A stretch of 24,869 nucleotides of DNA, taken from positions 1-24,869 of the forward strand of contig JARWMV010000002.1 of NCBI GenBank assembly GCA_030998015.1. Direction: 5' to 3'. The stretch comes from Ceratorhiza oryzae-sativae. Its lineage: Eukaryota; Basidiomycota; Agaricomycetes; Cantharellales; Ceratobasidiaceae. Positions within the stretch are counted from its first letter, which is position 1. The number at the start of each line of letters is the position of its first letter. The position numbers and the translations under genes are program-made. Below, in pieces: positions 7,828 to 19,837 of the stretch. The notes below the pieces were generated by a model, which ran no database searches, was not told the DNA's origin, and saw nothing but the letters and a program-made list of their open reading frames with translations.

Positions 7828-10800
7828 CTAAAAAGCCAAAGTACGGGTCAGAAACGGTCGGTTTATCCTGGCACCGTTAGAACGTACTCGATTAGACAGT
7901 GCCTGATGTATTAGCGAGGCTGTCGGTCGGGCGTCAGGGGTAGGATTCCAGCAGCTCACAAGCAGCGCCCATACATCATCCTGAGACAATAGTTCCTTTG
8001 GGCGCTTCGGTAGTAGCTGTTGAAACAGTGCTATTATGACGGCCGAATCGGCTCTGTATTCTGAATATGGCAATCTACCGGTAAGAATTTCCTATATTCA
8101 CGGTCAGTGAATTGTTTCTCGAGTATGCAGACCAACGCACCAGAATGGTCTAAATACAAAAAAGATAAGTACATGATCCTTCACTTGTTGCATAAACATA
8201 CCATGCCAAGCGCATATATGTCCGTTTGCGTTGTCCTAAGGGCAACCAGAGTCGATTCCTCCTCCTCGTCCGGTAAAAGTAGCTCTGGAGCCTTTTGGGA
8301 ATGAGCTTAACAATCAATCGCTTCCGTTTTTCTTCACACTTACCATCCACCTTAGAGTCCCACCCCCCACGTTTGTGGTTTCCGTAAACGCAAGACTGTA
8401 CTTGGATAAAAGCGAGTGATCAAAGTCACTGAGTTTCGGAATGCCGTTCTGGTCGACCAGGACGTTTCGCTACGCACTCTGTTATGATTTTATAGCCGGA
8501 AAATTAATGTGTTCTTACAGCTTTGAGATCTCCATGCACCTATATTGTATAGGTCAATTAAAAGAAACACGGGAACAAATGAAGCATGTACCATTCCGAT
8601 GTCATGAAGATATGCAACGCCGTGAGCGACATGCGTGGACTGTTTGAAAATTCGAACAATCAGCTTGGTTTCCTAAGACCACGAGGTGTTATGAGCGAAC
8701 CATTTCATGTCTGTTGACACCTGGGTTATTCTGTAGGTAGGTCTCCATGTTTCCATTGGTCATCCACGATGATACCATGCCCAAACATCCTCGAAACATG
8801 ATTATACCCATCAGCGGTTGGATGTTCTCGTGCTTCGCTTTTGACCAGATGTATATTTCACGCATTGCACGCTTCGTTAAATGCCATAAGCTTGTGGATT
8901 AGCATGTTGCTGATGGAAATATTTACCTTGAGAGCCTTAGGTGCTGTTTCTTCAATCAACATGTGGTGTCTGAGAGCCTTGATCGCGACGACCGTCCCAT
9001 CCAGGAGCTTTCCACAATACACATCGCCAAAGGCTCCCCCATAGATCGCGGAATGAGACTGAGCCGCGGGATCTATCTGTGAAGTGAGATCTGCACATCC
9101 ATGGGCTAAGAGGCGGTTGAACATTTCCCGAAGAGACTGACCGTGACATCAGTGTGAATAAACTAGAAGCGGTCTGTCATTGAGCTCACCATGCTACTGG
9201 ACGCCATCTTGATCGACGCCTCGTCCAGCGGTTGCATACTCAACAAAGGCGACATCCTAGTGAACTTTTCGCGAAGAATAGTCACCCGTTCTGGGGCTTC
9301 CTTGTACCCCTTTGCGGTAGCTTTTGTATACCATTCGATAGCTTCCTGGGGATCAGCTCGAACACCCACCCCCATCTCTGAGTAATATCCCATAGTAAAC
9401 ATTCCAAATGTCGAACCCCCATTCGCGGCTAGTCGCGCGAATCTCATGGCAAGCTCCATGTTCTTCTCGAATTGACCCTCGGCACCACTCAGGTACCACT
9501 TGGATAGGCCCATGTTTGCTTCAACTATACCCCTTTGACTGGCAGCCAAGTAGTATTTCACCGATAGTTTTGGGTCGTAGTCGCAGCCCATTTCACCATG
9601 TCCGTGCGCCCGTCCCATCCTGTACAACGCTTGTCCGAATCCAAGGTAAGCGGAACGCTCAATGTATCTCCGCGCTTCAGATAGTGGGGTTCGCAGGTGA
9701 CTTGATGCAGGTTTAGATATAACCTGTTCTAATACCGAGAGCGGCAATGTTACTTGAGGGAATTCGTTCAGAAGGACGGTCCCAAAGACATGTGGCGGAT
9801 GGGGGCACTCGAGTGTTGCGTGATCAGCAGCCTCCCGGAGTAACTCTAACCCTAATGGTATATTGATAGGCAAACCCAGCTCTCCAAGAAGGTGAGCGTT
9901 CCCCAAGCGCTAGATAGTAAGTAAAAGTCCATTCATATGAGCGTATTGATGATATGAGGAAATATGCTTACATAAAGACAGTTCGTTTCTTTGAGCTGGG
10001 CACCGTACTCATACAACCCCTTGGCGTTGTCTAGAGACCGGGAGTTCTCGGAAGCTTGACCAAGCCGAAACCATCCTGCTTTGTACCCTAGTTTCGCCGC
10101 TGCTTCAAAGTCGTCGAATGCAGCTCTTGCGTCATGTAGAACCTTTTCAGCAAATGCGCCGCTTGCTCTAAGTGTCCCCCGCAAATATAACGCTTCGGCA
10201 ACATAGACCGGAGCATGTGCTATGCTTTCAATTGACCACAGGGATGCAACTGTCGTAACGTGTCGAATAGCCACGTCTGCGAGATCTTGAAGTGAGGGAT
10301 GTATAGCTGCCCCTGGATAACCAGATTCAGGATTGGGCTGAGTGCGATCGACAAGCGCAAACACTGATTTGCACCATGCAACAATGCGTGCTGAGCTAGT
10401 CAGTGTATTCTCCGCTGCGATCAGGCTTGAAAGTGTTGCCATTGGTGCCATAATATCAGAAAACCCCTGTTCGTCAAGCGTTGAAAGTGAGGTAGATGGC
10501 AGTAGATTAGATGTCCGACGTCGAGGTCGAAGACTGTCAGGTCCGAAAACTGGAGGTACGCCTACGCTTGGAGGTGTACGATTATCAAGCGGATTCGCCC
10601 GCGCTTTACCCTTGACTTCACAGGAGGTTTGGGTACTCCTTCCAGTTGCTAAAACTCGTTCCGACTCTTCTGTCTTTCCTGACAAGGTCTGATTTTTGGC
10701 CTCTGATTTGGCACGACGGGTTGGATTAGAAGTGTGTTTCTGTGGAGTTGTAGCTTCAGACTGGGGAAGGAAAGACTGCAATGGCATGATAGAAGTTTGG

Positions 10801-11517
10801 GATCTATCCGAGCCGATGGTCCTTGGAGAATCTGGTAGTACTGGTGAAGAAGACTCATCGCCAGAACCACCAGAGGGCGGGGAGGGCGTGCGATTGCTCC
10901 TAAAATCCTTTGACAATTCCGAAGCTCGCCGTTTCTACGATCAAGTTTGCATGCAGCGGAGCAGAGATATAGGGCACAACATACCGCATACATCCCCCTC
11001 TTTTCAATACGTGCTGTCTGCACCGGCTCTACACTTTCAAATACCGACAGTATCTCAAAAATTTGGCTGGCCAATAGGAACTTTTTAGCTGTAGACCGAG
11101 AAACCTGACCATTACGATCCTCTTCGTAGACCTGCCTGAATACCTAAAAACCATTAATTAAGGACATCAGATACGCATAGATGCTTACCCGCTCAGCAAA
11201 GTTCTTGACATACAACCAGCCGACGCTTTTGTTGGTGATAGCTTCGTAGGTGCGAAGTGATTTCTTGGTGGCTTCGAGTGACCTCAAGAGCAAGGTCAAG
11301 TAAATTGTTGATTCGGTTTCACGTGGCCGAAGCTGCATTCCCATCTTGACCGCATGGTATTCGCACCTGATTTATGAACATAATTTCTCCGTAATATGCC
11401 AATAGGCACGGGCACTGACCAGTATGAAATGATGAGATCCTGAGCTTTAAATTCATCCGCTCTCCGTAGAAATGGCTCGATCGACTTGAGCTCCGCAGGA
11501 ATCTGCGGTCGTGACAT
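7828..11517 (-). CDS. VTA1-like domain / Sel1 repeat / TKL protein kinase fusion (1015 aa, 12 exons)
   Basis: Exons (minus strand): 11420-11517, 11189-11366, 10985-11143, 9972-10934, 9190-9909, 8927-9136, 8701-8871, 8592-8639, 8519-8539, 8344-8469, 8202-8291, 7828-8091. They total 3048 bases, all introns GT-AG, every join in phase. Residues 1-160 resemble the VTA1/LIP5 N-terminal double-MIT domain (LKSIEPFLRRADEF, GMQLRP, then MYA/KRRASEL across a splice). A Ser/Pro-rich linker follows. Residues about 290-690 match the Skt5/Chs4 type of Sel1 repeats (AGWFRLG, CLYRLGNAHLLGELG, LSKWYLSGAEG, MGYYSEMGVG). Residues 730-990 are a kinase: GGAFGDVYCG, VAIK (Lys759), HGDLKARN (Asp853), DFD instead of DFG, RWMAPE. 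The VTA1 and Sel1 parts share one 963-base exon; the Sel1-kinase join needs the 53-base intron 9137-9189, otherwise a stop at 9163 would end the Sel1 part. The canonical VTA1 C-terminal VPS4-binding domain is absent. Substrates unknown. Confidence 0.85.
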
Positions 11518-11593
11518 TGCGAGTATGGGTTGATAAGTGTCAGGGGCGATTGTGATTCCTCCAGACTCAGCTACTCATACTAATATCAAAGCA

Positions 11594-11620
11594 GAGGAGG
11601 GGGGGAGGGGAGGGGGGGGG
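11594..11620 (+). promoter_or_regulatory. G-rich tract upstream of the fusion gene
   Basis: Runs of two, seven, four and nine G separated by single A lie about 80-100 bases upstream of the fusion-gene start codon; on the coding strand this is a C-rich tract. It could form a G-quadruplex or be a simple polypurine promoter element; no direct evidence for either. Confidence 0.4.
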
Positions 11621-13165
11621 TTCAGGAGATTAACTTCACGACCCGAGCACTAGAGCACAACGCAGCCTCATGAGGCAGTGCCCTGCGTAAATGAAATCGG
11701 CTATCTGAGTCAGTGTGAGCGTCTGTAAATATGATATAGGCCGATCAGGGGCGGTTAGTACCATGGCATGGCAGTCAAAGCGTCAGTATCGATGATGCGA
11801 AAGACATTTGGTTTGGACACTCATTGACTTCGTTTGTCTTCTTTGGCGGCTATGAGGAGCACCAACATTAGCTTTGGCCAGTCAGCCGCATCCAGCAGTA
11901 GAGACCGGGCTCGGGGATCGCCAGCTCGTCGACTGACAAATACGGAAAGATAGAGCCAGATAGCACATGCATGGCAATCGATGGTCCGGTTCAATTTTTT
12001 CCGCGCAGGATTGCAATGCATTACGCGTCCATACATCATCTAATTTTGTTTGCCCCTTCCTAGCCTCGATTTTCCTCACACTGCCTTCAGAATGCACAGG
12101 GATAACCCTTTAGCCCATCCCAGCATTTGATGAGAAACAGAACACATTTTATTTTATTGATAATAATAATGCATATAACCTCTGGGAGCTATGGGTGTTT
12201 AAATCGTGATGGACACTGCCTGCACCAGTAGATCACATGGAGAGGTTTTGGCCAATCGGATCGGTGGTGCAAGGGAGAATCATCGCATTTTCACTCGCGG
12301 TCACGTCTCAGTTCTGCACAAGCCACAGACCGCAGAACTCGCCAAGGCCAGATCTACGAAAAGAACACAGCATGCTGAAAATATTACTGTGCATGCGCTT
12401 CCTTACTGTCAGTAGCTGGGTATAAAATCTACACATCTAGACGTGAACTCAAGAACCTTTGTATAGAGCGATGCAAGGACCAAGGGTGGAGCAATGACAC
12501 GCAATACACTCTATTCGGGTTATTCTTTGCTGTGTGCATGCAGCGACCGCGGAAAGACGCCCAAAGACACGGAGAATCCCAAAGAGGCGCGTTTATATCC
12601 CTGAGTGCACTCGAAGCTGAAAAGGGGTTATTTTCTTGGGCATTATCATCAACTAAGAGTATCATATGCTGTAATACCGCTCGTCATATGACTAGCGGCC
12701 GATGATTTTGAACAAGCAAAACCGCTAACGTTGTGCAGGCTGCCTTCATCGCTACTGGTACTGCGGTACGGATTCCTCAAGATGCTAGCATGCTGATTGA
12801 GTCTGGCACATGACTGTATCAGCATATGAATGAAGACGACCAGCTAGGTCGGTCTGACGAACCTACCCCGCGGCAATAGTTAGTCACGCTGACAATGAGG
12901 ATATTACTCAGCTAATCACCGCCAACTGCATTTGGCGGCCACCTGTGCGTGGCATGGCGTCGCCGACCACCAGATTGTGCCCCACCCGTCCTCTCAGGTT
13001 GGGGGCGCCCGGCTTGATTCGTATGTCGTTTGACCAGCACTGCACTCACGCGCATTGCGAAACCCACAAGGTTACCATTACTAGCTGAGAACATTACGTC
13101 AATCACCCATAAATATGTATTCTCCTATCTGCACCGGGCATTTGGCTAGGCTGCCACAATTCACT
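11621..13165. other. Intergenic region between fusion gene and PhoD-like gene
   Basis: No recognisable gene. The minus strand at 11821-12097 has overlapping short open frames, one ending in a run rich in Ala, Asp and Leu (LLLDAADWPKLMLVLLI), but no start, introns or family could be settled. A T/A-rich stretch lies at 12144-12175. The region should hold the promoter of the minus-strand fusion gene and the 3' end of the PhoD-like gene. Confidence 0.45.
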
Positions 13166-16100
13166 CTACCGCTCAAGCCTCGGGATCGAGAACCCGTAAG
13201 CCTTGGTCTTTCCTTCCTCACTCTTCTTGTCCACCTCTAGACGCAACGAAATATTCAACGCATCATGAGCTTTAGTGCCCGTCGCAGGCGCCAAAGCGGA
13301 GGCATCGTGTCCAACTTGTGCACCCTTGACCTCTTTCGCAATCGTACCCGTCCCACCCGAGATCTCGCCCTTTTCTACACCCGCCTGAGGGTCTCCTTTG
13401 CCTCCGCTGCGCATTACTTTGCCCAGGAGGGAAACCTTGGCCTTTTCACCTTCGTTAGATTCTTGTTGCGCAGGATTGTCGCCGACCTCCTCGGCTGAGA
13501 CCGCGTCGGGTCCAGCGTCTGGGTCGGCTCGGGTGATAACGCAATAATTCCGGGCCGGGTAGGTAGTTTTATTCACAAGGCGCCTGGAACCGTCAACCCC
13601 TTCTTCGAAGATGTTCACTAGACATGGCGTTCAGCATCTCAGCCCGTAAGTATGATGGAATATATGCGCACTCAAGTTTTCGTGTGTGTGGTGATCTAGA
13701 CGGTGAAGCTTATTTCGGGTGTTCAATACGTCGGCGACAGCTGGAAAAGTAAATAAGTTATCAAATACGGAACTATTGGCTGAACATGTTACCATCCGGC
13801 GGTGGAGCATTTGTGATAGCCGAGCTAATCTAGACACCCACATACGATATATAAGCAAAGCCTTCGCATTCATACCAAACTCGAGCACTCACAATATTGA
13901 CAATGTATCGGTGATCTTTCTCCTGCGGGACATTCAGTTTGGCTTTACTAAAGAACCGCCCAATAGCCGCAAGATGAACGTCTCCGCTCAGGATCGTAAT
14001 GCGGACTTGCTTGGAATAACTGAGTGTTTGGAGTCGTTGAATGAAGTGATTGCGCTCGGATTTGTGGACCGCAGCTGCCCAGTGGTCCTCGAGATCTACA
14101 CCCGGATAGTCTCAGCGAGCCGAGCCGCATATGAACGATACGAACATACCATCCAATAATTCGGCCTTTCCGTCGAAACTGCAACCCGAAAGTAGGTTAA
14201 ACCAAGGACCGAAACCACAGTAAAGAAGCTCACTCGTTGAAAAGGCCTGATAAAAGACCAAACATCTTGTTTAACAGCCGTAGCGGACCCATCAGTCGGC
14301 TCGTCATCAGCATCTCGGCCCAAACGAGCTGCGGATAGGCTGCAAAATATTTACATTTCAGCCATGCTTAGGGTTGCCGCAAAAAGGCAGGCGGGGCTTA
14401 CCGATCGGAACACCCAGCAAAAGGAGCAGATGCTTTGTCTTGCCTGGAACAAGTTCCTTCTCAAGGCGATCAAACATGGCTTGATACGTGTTGGCGTAGC
14501 AGATTCGTTCCCGTGTCCGGTCCGTTCTACGCAAGGCGTATGTTGAACTTTGTCTAGTAGTTACAAGCTACGAACTCACCGGCAGTCGAGTCCATAAAAC
14601 AACAGACCATCCCCAAGTGAGGTACAGATACTCAAGCCACGATGTTGTATATATGGACCTTGTTGAGGGTGACGAATGTAAGAAGGGTCGAGCTCCTCTT
14701 CCTCTGCTTGGTGCTTTCCGTTGGCAGTTCCGTTTGACTTCCCGTTCGCCACGCCGTTTCCGTTTGCTACACCATTTCCGTTTGCTTGACTTGCGTTCTC
14801 TCCCTTGCTGCTCGCCTCTTTCTCCCTATCTGTTTGAGTCTTTGGCATATGTAGATTATGCTTCTTGCTCCCTACGGGTGCCGGTTTATGTGCAGTCGAA
14901 GTAACTGGATGGAAACTATCGGGGTCATAGGTGAGTCCTGGAGTGGTTGTAGAAGGTGGGAGGTGATGTTGAAAGAGCGACATGCTAAAGTGCGTTGAAT
15001 CAGGCGAGCCAAGGCAGAGGTATATCAATACATACTACTTCCATGCTATCTCACCAATGCCCATGAATACTGGGGCACGCTGCCAGGCGTCTTTGTATGT
15101 TCCAAACCCATCTATAAAGTGGCTGTATTTAGACATTTCTGGATGCACGTCAATCCTGGCAACTTACCAATGATGTCATGGTCATCTGTACGGCATAGAT
15201 TATGAGAGGTTCGTAATCAAAGCCCAAGACTATGACGTACCCCAGATGTTAAGCTGAGGGATTTGAGAGTTTGCCTCGCGGAACGGGCTTGCGTTGAACC
15301 AGTCACAGTGGTGTTGGAAATACCAGTCATCTACTTTGTCCCTGAAGCCGATGTGAATACCAGCGGTGTTGAGTAAAGTGGAGATAGCAAACCTGAGTTC
15401 AAGCGGGAAAGGTACCTTCGCTCGTTTTCGAGGAGAAAGCTCCTGTCCCCACGGGTGAAGCGGAGCGTGTGGTTCCATTATGCCATCTGAATATATTTGG
15501 TCTCCGCCGCCAATCATTACGTGCAAAGGAGACTTTTCATGAACTATGAGACGAATTAGCACCAGCCAAAGTGGACAATGTAGGACCGATCCTCACGCCG
15601 TAGTACGTCGTTCCATAACGCAAGTCCGTTGACTTGTTTCTCTGCTCCAGGAACAAATCCATTGCAACTAGCCGCAGACATCAGTAGGATGATGTGAATT
15701 CGCTGATGATATGCGAACCTATGGAACATGATCCTAAATGTTTGCCCGATCTTCGGTACCCAGAAGCTCCGCTCGATTCTATCCTTGATGGTGAGGTAGC
15801 TCAACCGAGTATTTTACTTTTCGCTCATCGTTCCCCAGAGGGAAATCCATATCGAATCGCCAATACACCCGATCGCGTTCCGTAAACAAATGAACGGGTC
15901 TCGTGTTCGAGTCTGGTGCGTCGACAGATATTCTTGGCTCGTCCGGGTGTTTGGCAGACTCCTCGTCGGGTGCACGGAGGACGATCATGACGCTTCCATG
16001 CCACCTCTTATTCTCGTCGCTCAACCGCCAGTACTTGAGCATTGGGCCGCACAACAACGGCCATCCGTTTCCGTTCTCGCCCTGGCCGGTGTTTTCTGCG

Positions 16101-16273
16101 GCTCGTTCTGGATCGACGACTTGCTCGATGTCTTTGCCCTCGTTGGTATGGGCCACAGGCTGAGCGCGGTCCGGCTGGGGCGCATCTTTGGCCAGTTGGT
16201 CGGCAAGTTCTTGGTGCTGCTCAAACGAAGAGACGGACGACTGGGTGGAAAGAGGGACGCCAGGTTCGGCCAT
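13166..16273 (-). CDS. PhoD-like metallophosphatase domain protein (14 exons, one frame discrepancy)
   Basis: Exons: 15719-16273, 15597-15667, 15543-15393, 15241-15341, 15168-15185, 15039-15111, 14580-14984, 14402-14526, 14234-14339, 14150-14178, 13893-14095, 13793-13829, 13672-13740, 13166-13617. The order matches the long fungal PhoD-like family: N-terminal CGPMLKYW, then FWVPKIGQ, SCNGF, the metal-site motifs GGGDQIY and DDHDIIDGFG, a low-complexity Asn-Gly-rich insert in exon 7, LLLGVPIAYPQLVW, LSGDVHLAAIGRF and a C-terminal AYGFSIP. Such enzymes are phosphomonoesterases or phosphodiesterases; the substrate is unknown. Start chosen at MAEPGV (16273); an in-frame ATG at 16348 is possible. 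Summed exons leave one base over: after KYSV near 15790-15800 the frame must shift by one to reach IERSFWVP. Either a one-base indel, a sequencing error, or a 34-base GT-AG intron explains it. All catalytic motifs are intact. Confidence 0.85.
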
Positions 16274-17800
16274 AATAGCAGGAAGGGGGAGTTTCTGGTC
16301 TGACAACAAACATGGTTGGGATCTTATGTCTCTACCACATGACGTCATTGAACTCTCTGGCCAATTTCAATTGAGAAGTCAAATCAAAATAGTGATTCTT
16401 GGCAAAGGCGCTTAGCTCAATGATTCCGGTACGGCCTGCTTGCAACTTCTCCAGCAAATTGTTACAACAAACCATTCGTCTGATATATGGATGTTTCGGA
16501 ATATTTTTGGGAAATCCCTTATTGACTTTTTGTCGCAAAAGCGCTCGTGTTTTGATTTTGATTTGGTTTGTTGTTTGTGTCCGCCACTGTCGTCACACCT
16601 CGAGTCTAGATGTGCGCCCGTTACCAAATGGCGATTGGTATTCATATTTCATAGTGTTAATATCTCAAACTTTTAGGGGCACGAGTCGAACGCAAAGCAG
16701 ACGTGCGCAAACCATAAAGTATCCATAGCGTACACAGGGAAACAGTCACCGTCCCAGCATAAACTGTACAGATAGATTGAATAATACATTATTCGAGTAC
16801 AACCATGGCGTCAATTGGATCTACCCCTAACTTTCTTCTTTCTCATTAATCTCGGTTAGAGGGTGTTTTCGGGCTTAAGTAGCGTTATTCCAACCCCCCA
16901 GTGCGGAAGCTAAAGATACGAGCCAGGATGTGCCAAAGACCACTCCTTCATTATCGAATGAGATCGCAGAGTCTCAAATTTCACCATGTACAACGCTAAT
17001 GGCTCAATTTTAGTTGTGTATTCCCTCTGCGACTGTTCGGCCTGCCAATGCTCGGTATCACTAGGCTTTCCAAAGTCTGAATCGCCCCTCGGTCCCCAGA
17101 AGGTAGCATGAATGAGGGAACAAATTGTATGTACCAGGCGAGTCGCGAAGAGAAAAAAATCGGTATTTTCTTTAATTTATTTGACGTCTCGAGACTTGGG
17201 CACCTTGGAAGGCAGGCAGCTTCAGCCCACTATACTGTTTAGCCGCGCTGTGGGTAGATTAATACTACTATTTCGGCGAATCCTATCAATCACACGAGTG
17301 TCAGCGCGTTGATTTACCAGTTCGTGCTTAGTCGCATCGCAATAGGATATCAGGAATTCGCTCAGCATCAAATTTCATTATAGTCATATCCAGCAACCAC
17401 GGGCAGGGATCAAGCATGTTTCATCTACTGCACATGCAGTATTCTCTTTTTGTATTGCCTCTATGTAAACCGACTCAGGTGAAACAGCTCAACTTGTGAT
17501 ACTATATAGACGTACTACGGAGGGGTATCTCCTTACATACCGAGTACGGTAATGACAGGTCTCTGCATACATGAACGAATTATGTCTCGGTTTTGACTAC
17601 ATCGAGCATGAAGTTTAAGATCTTGTCGTGGTATCGAAGCTCTGGTCTTCTCGTCAAAAGGATCCGCGTAATTTTCTACTTTACAGTTGTATAAAACGAG
17701 CAGGAGCAAATACCATTTTGGTTGCATTTTATCTTGGAGATTGTGTGGCGCGCCGCATATGGAGCCCTCGCCCACACTAACCACAGTAAATATTCCGCAT
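16274..17800. other. Intergenic region between PhoD-like gene and SDR gene
   Basis: No protein motif, RNA gene or repeat recognised on either strand. Short open frames overlap in several phases without splice-consistent extension. It probably carries the PhoD-like promoter near 16274-16700 and the SDR 3' end near 17800. Confidence 0.5.
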
Positions 17801-19107
17801 TCACTCCACACCTAATTCCTTCTCTAGCTGTATGAAACGATCAAACACATCTTTCAATGTGCTTTCAAGTGGAGTGTACTCGATCCCTAAGATCCTCTTC
17901 GATTTGCTGTTGTCCGAATAGTAAGTCCCTTCGGGGATTCGGTGTTTGGGCTCGCCTGTAAACAATTAGCAGAGGGTTATGCGCGGAGCAAAATAGTATC
18001 ACTTTTAGGTATCTCTTTCGCCCGAGCGCGTTCCGGGTAGGTTTCCCAAATGAAATCGGATACTTGTGCGACATTGAAAGGGCCTTCGGAAATAAAGAAC
18101 CGGTTGTTTCCAGCGTCGGGATTTTCCTGAAAAGTCGGCTTAGCTCCGGTTAATATTGCTTTGATGGGATAAACTTACGACAGCCGCAAGCTGAGCTTTA
18201 GCAAGGTCTCGAACGTCTACCCATATTTTTATAAAGGGCTGTTGAAGCTCTTTGTCCTTTCCTGAGAAAATGGCGTAGAGCCCTTCACTGGAGTAATTCA
18301 GCTGGTTGATGCCTGTCACCTCCTGAAGAGCAGGTCCGTAGACCTTTATACAGGAATATTCAGTGGCTAGATAAAATCGCAGGTACTGGGTTTAACATAC
18401 CATCGGGGGGCAAAGCGTGACAAGATCGAAGTCCGGTTTCTCGCTTTCAAGGAAGCACCAGGCTGCCTTTTCGGCCAATTTCTTAGAGGCCACATATCCT
18501 GATGCTGGGGATTCTTGGGCATCCTCCTCTGTCATCTATGAGAAAATTAGGATTTTAGGTAGATACACCTGGTTCGCGTATATTCTCACTGGATTCCAGT
18601 CGTTTTCAGAATATGCATATCCTGGGCGGTCACCCTTCGATACGTCTATGATTGCGGCGAACGAAGAGAGGTTATAACGGCTCGCTTCACGCTTGAACCG
18701 TGTGCTTTAATTGAATGAAGCAGCCCTGTCGTGCCTTTGATTGCAGGCATCAAGATGTCGTTTGTGATATCAGTCCTTAAATTTAATCAATAATCGCACA
18801 ACAGCCTGCATATAGTTATAGCAACCACTTACACGTCGAACACCACGGGGCTGCTTATATGCAAGACTACATCAAACTGGTTGTTTTGGATTACTTCGTC
18901 GAATGCTCCTGTTGCAGTAATATCCTTGACTATTGCGAATTGAAGTCGGCCCTCGTTCGCAGCCGTAGTGAACCTTTTACGCAGATGTGTGGTTTTGCTT
19001 TCAGAGCGCACAGTAGTGGTGATTTTATATCCGTGCTTCAGAAAGAGGTCGATAACATGAATAGCAATAAAGCCGTTGCCACCAGTAAGAAGAATATGCC
19101 GCAACAT
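17801..19107 (-). pseudogene. NADPH-dependent extended SDR (dihydroflavonol reductase/Gre2 type), frameshifted
   Basis: Exons: 18833-19107, 18590-18775, 18401-18535, 18179-18343, 18003-18126, 17801-17955; introns 47-57 bases, GT-AG. The protein starts MLRHILLTGGNGFIA, the Rossmann nucleotide-binding motif, followed by HISSPVVFDV, NDILMPAIKGTTG, GYVASKKLAE (active-site Tyr and Lys), LCPPMVYGP, IWVDVRDLAKAQL and the family C-terminus. These reductases act on ketones, aldehydes or flavonoid-like substrates; the substrate here is unknown. The exon sum is two bases over a multiple of three. The cause is visible: the coding strand has CTCT where CT is expected in the ITSS-FAAI active-site segment (plus-strand AGAGAG at 18665-18670). 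This shifts the frame and would truncate the protein, unless it is an assembly error. The rest is undamaged, so the break is recent. Confidence 0.8.
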
Positions 19108-19829
19108 TCTAGAGTTCAGCAAGGAAGCTGCAACAATGGTAGAAGTGCATTATATAGCCTAAGAATACACCATTTGTCACCGCAAAACACCCCCCTGATC
19201 ACCCTGCATTGTCCGGCTTTCGGCCAGATGACTCCACGATTCCAGTACACCTCCACTAGCTTGCGCGGCCAACATGAAGCATCCATGAGAGTTTGAGGAT
19301 CGTCGGCCCAAATCGCTTACAAGCTTTGATATGTACCAAAGACAGGGTACTCCCGGGGAGGGTCCTGGGCAAATGCTATAAACTAAATACAGATGAGCCC
19401 CGATGGAATTATGTCCTCGGCCGCATTTGTTAATTGGGTTTAGAATCGCGCCTGCTACCCCTCCCCCGCCGCCGTCTCGAGTGAGAACCAGGGTACACGC
19501 ATAATCTCGGACACGCAGTCGCTAGATTCCGCTTAGAAAATCAATATGATTTGGCTTCTACTTCCGTCATGCGTGGCATTCTGACTCAAGGTGATGCTCC
19601 CAGTATGGGAGAAACGCGTGAGAAATTGCTGAGAAACCTAAATGCAGGCCTTTCTCTCCTGCTGAACAAGCAGGATCACCGTGTGGCCCGAAGTGAGGCA
19701 AAGGGAGAGGTGAAAGAAGCCGCGAGTCATACAGCTACCATACGGCATGGTTCTACCTATATGTGGGAGTAGGAGTGATAAAAAAAATGACGCTGGTGGG
19801 CTGGTGGAAGGAGCAGACTGGCCGCAAGT
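19108..19829. other. Gene-free region upstream of the SDR gene
   Basis: No gene, repeat or RNA recognised. An open frame at 19551-19772 on the plus strand has no family resemblance. The SDR promoter should lie in the first few hundred bases; no convincing TATA box identified. Confidence 0.45.
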
Positions 19830-19837
19830 GATCCTCC

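Noticed and set aside
10342..11088. Two plus-strand open frames of over 110 codons
   Set aside because: Antisense to the linker exon and the third exon of the VTA1-Sel1-kinase gene.
11821..12097. Minus-strand open frames with an Ala/Leu-rich end
   Set aside because: No family, no start with upstream splicing, and two competing frames; mentioned only within the intergenic entry.
15890..16303. 137-codon plus-strand open frame
   Set aside because: Antisense to exon 1 of the PhoD-like gene; no motifs.
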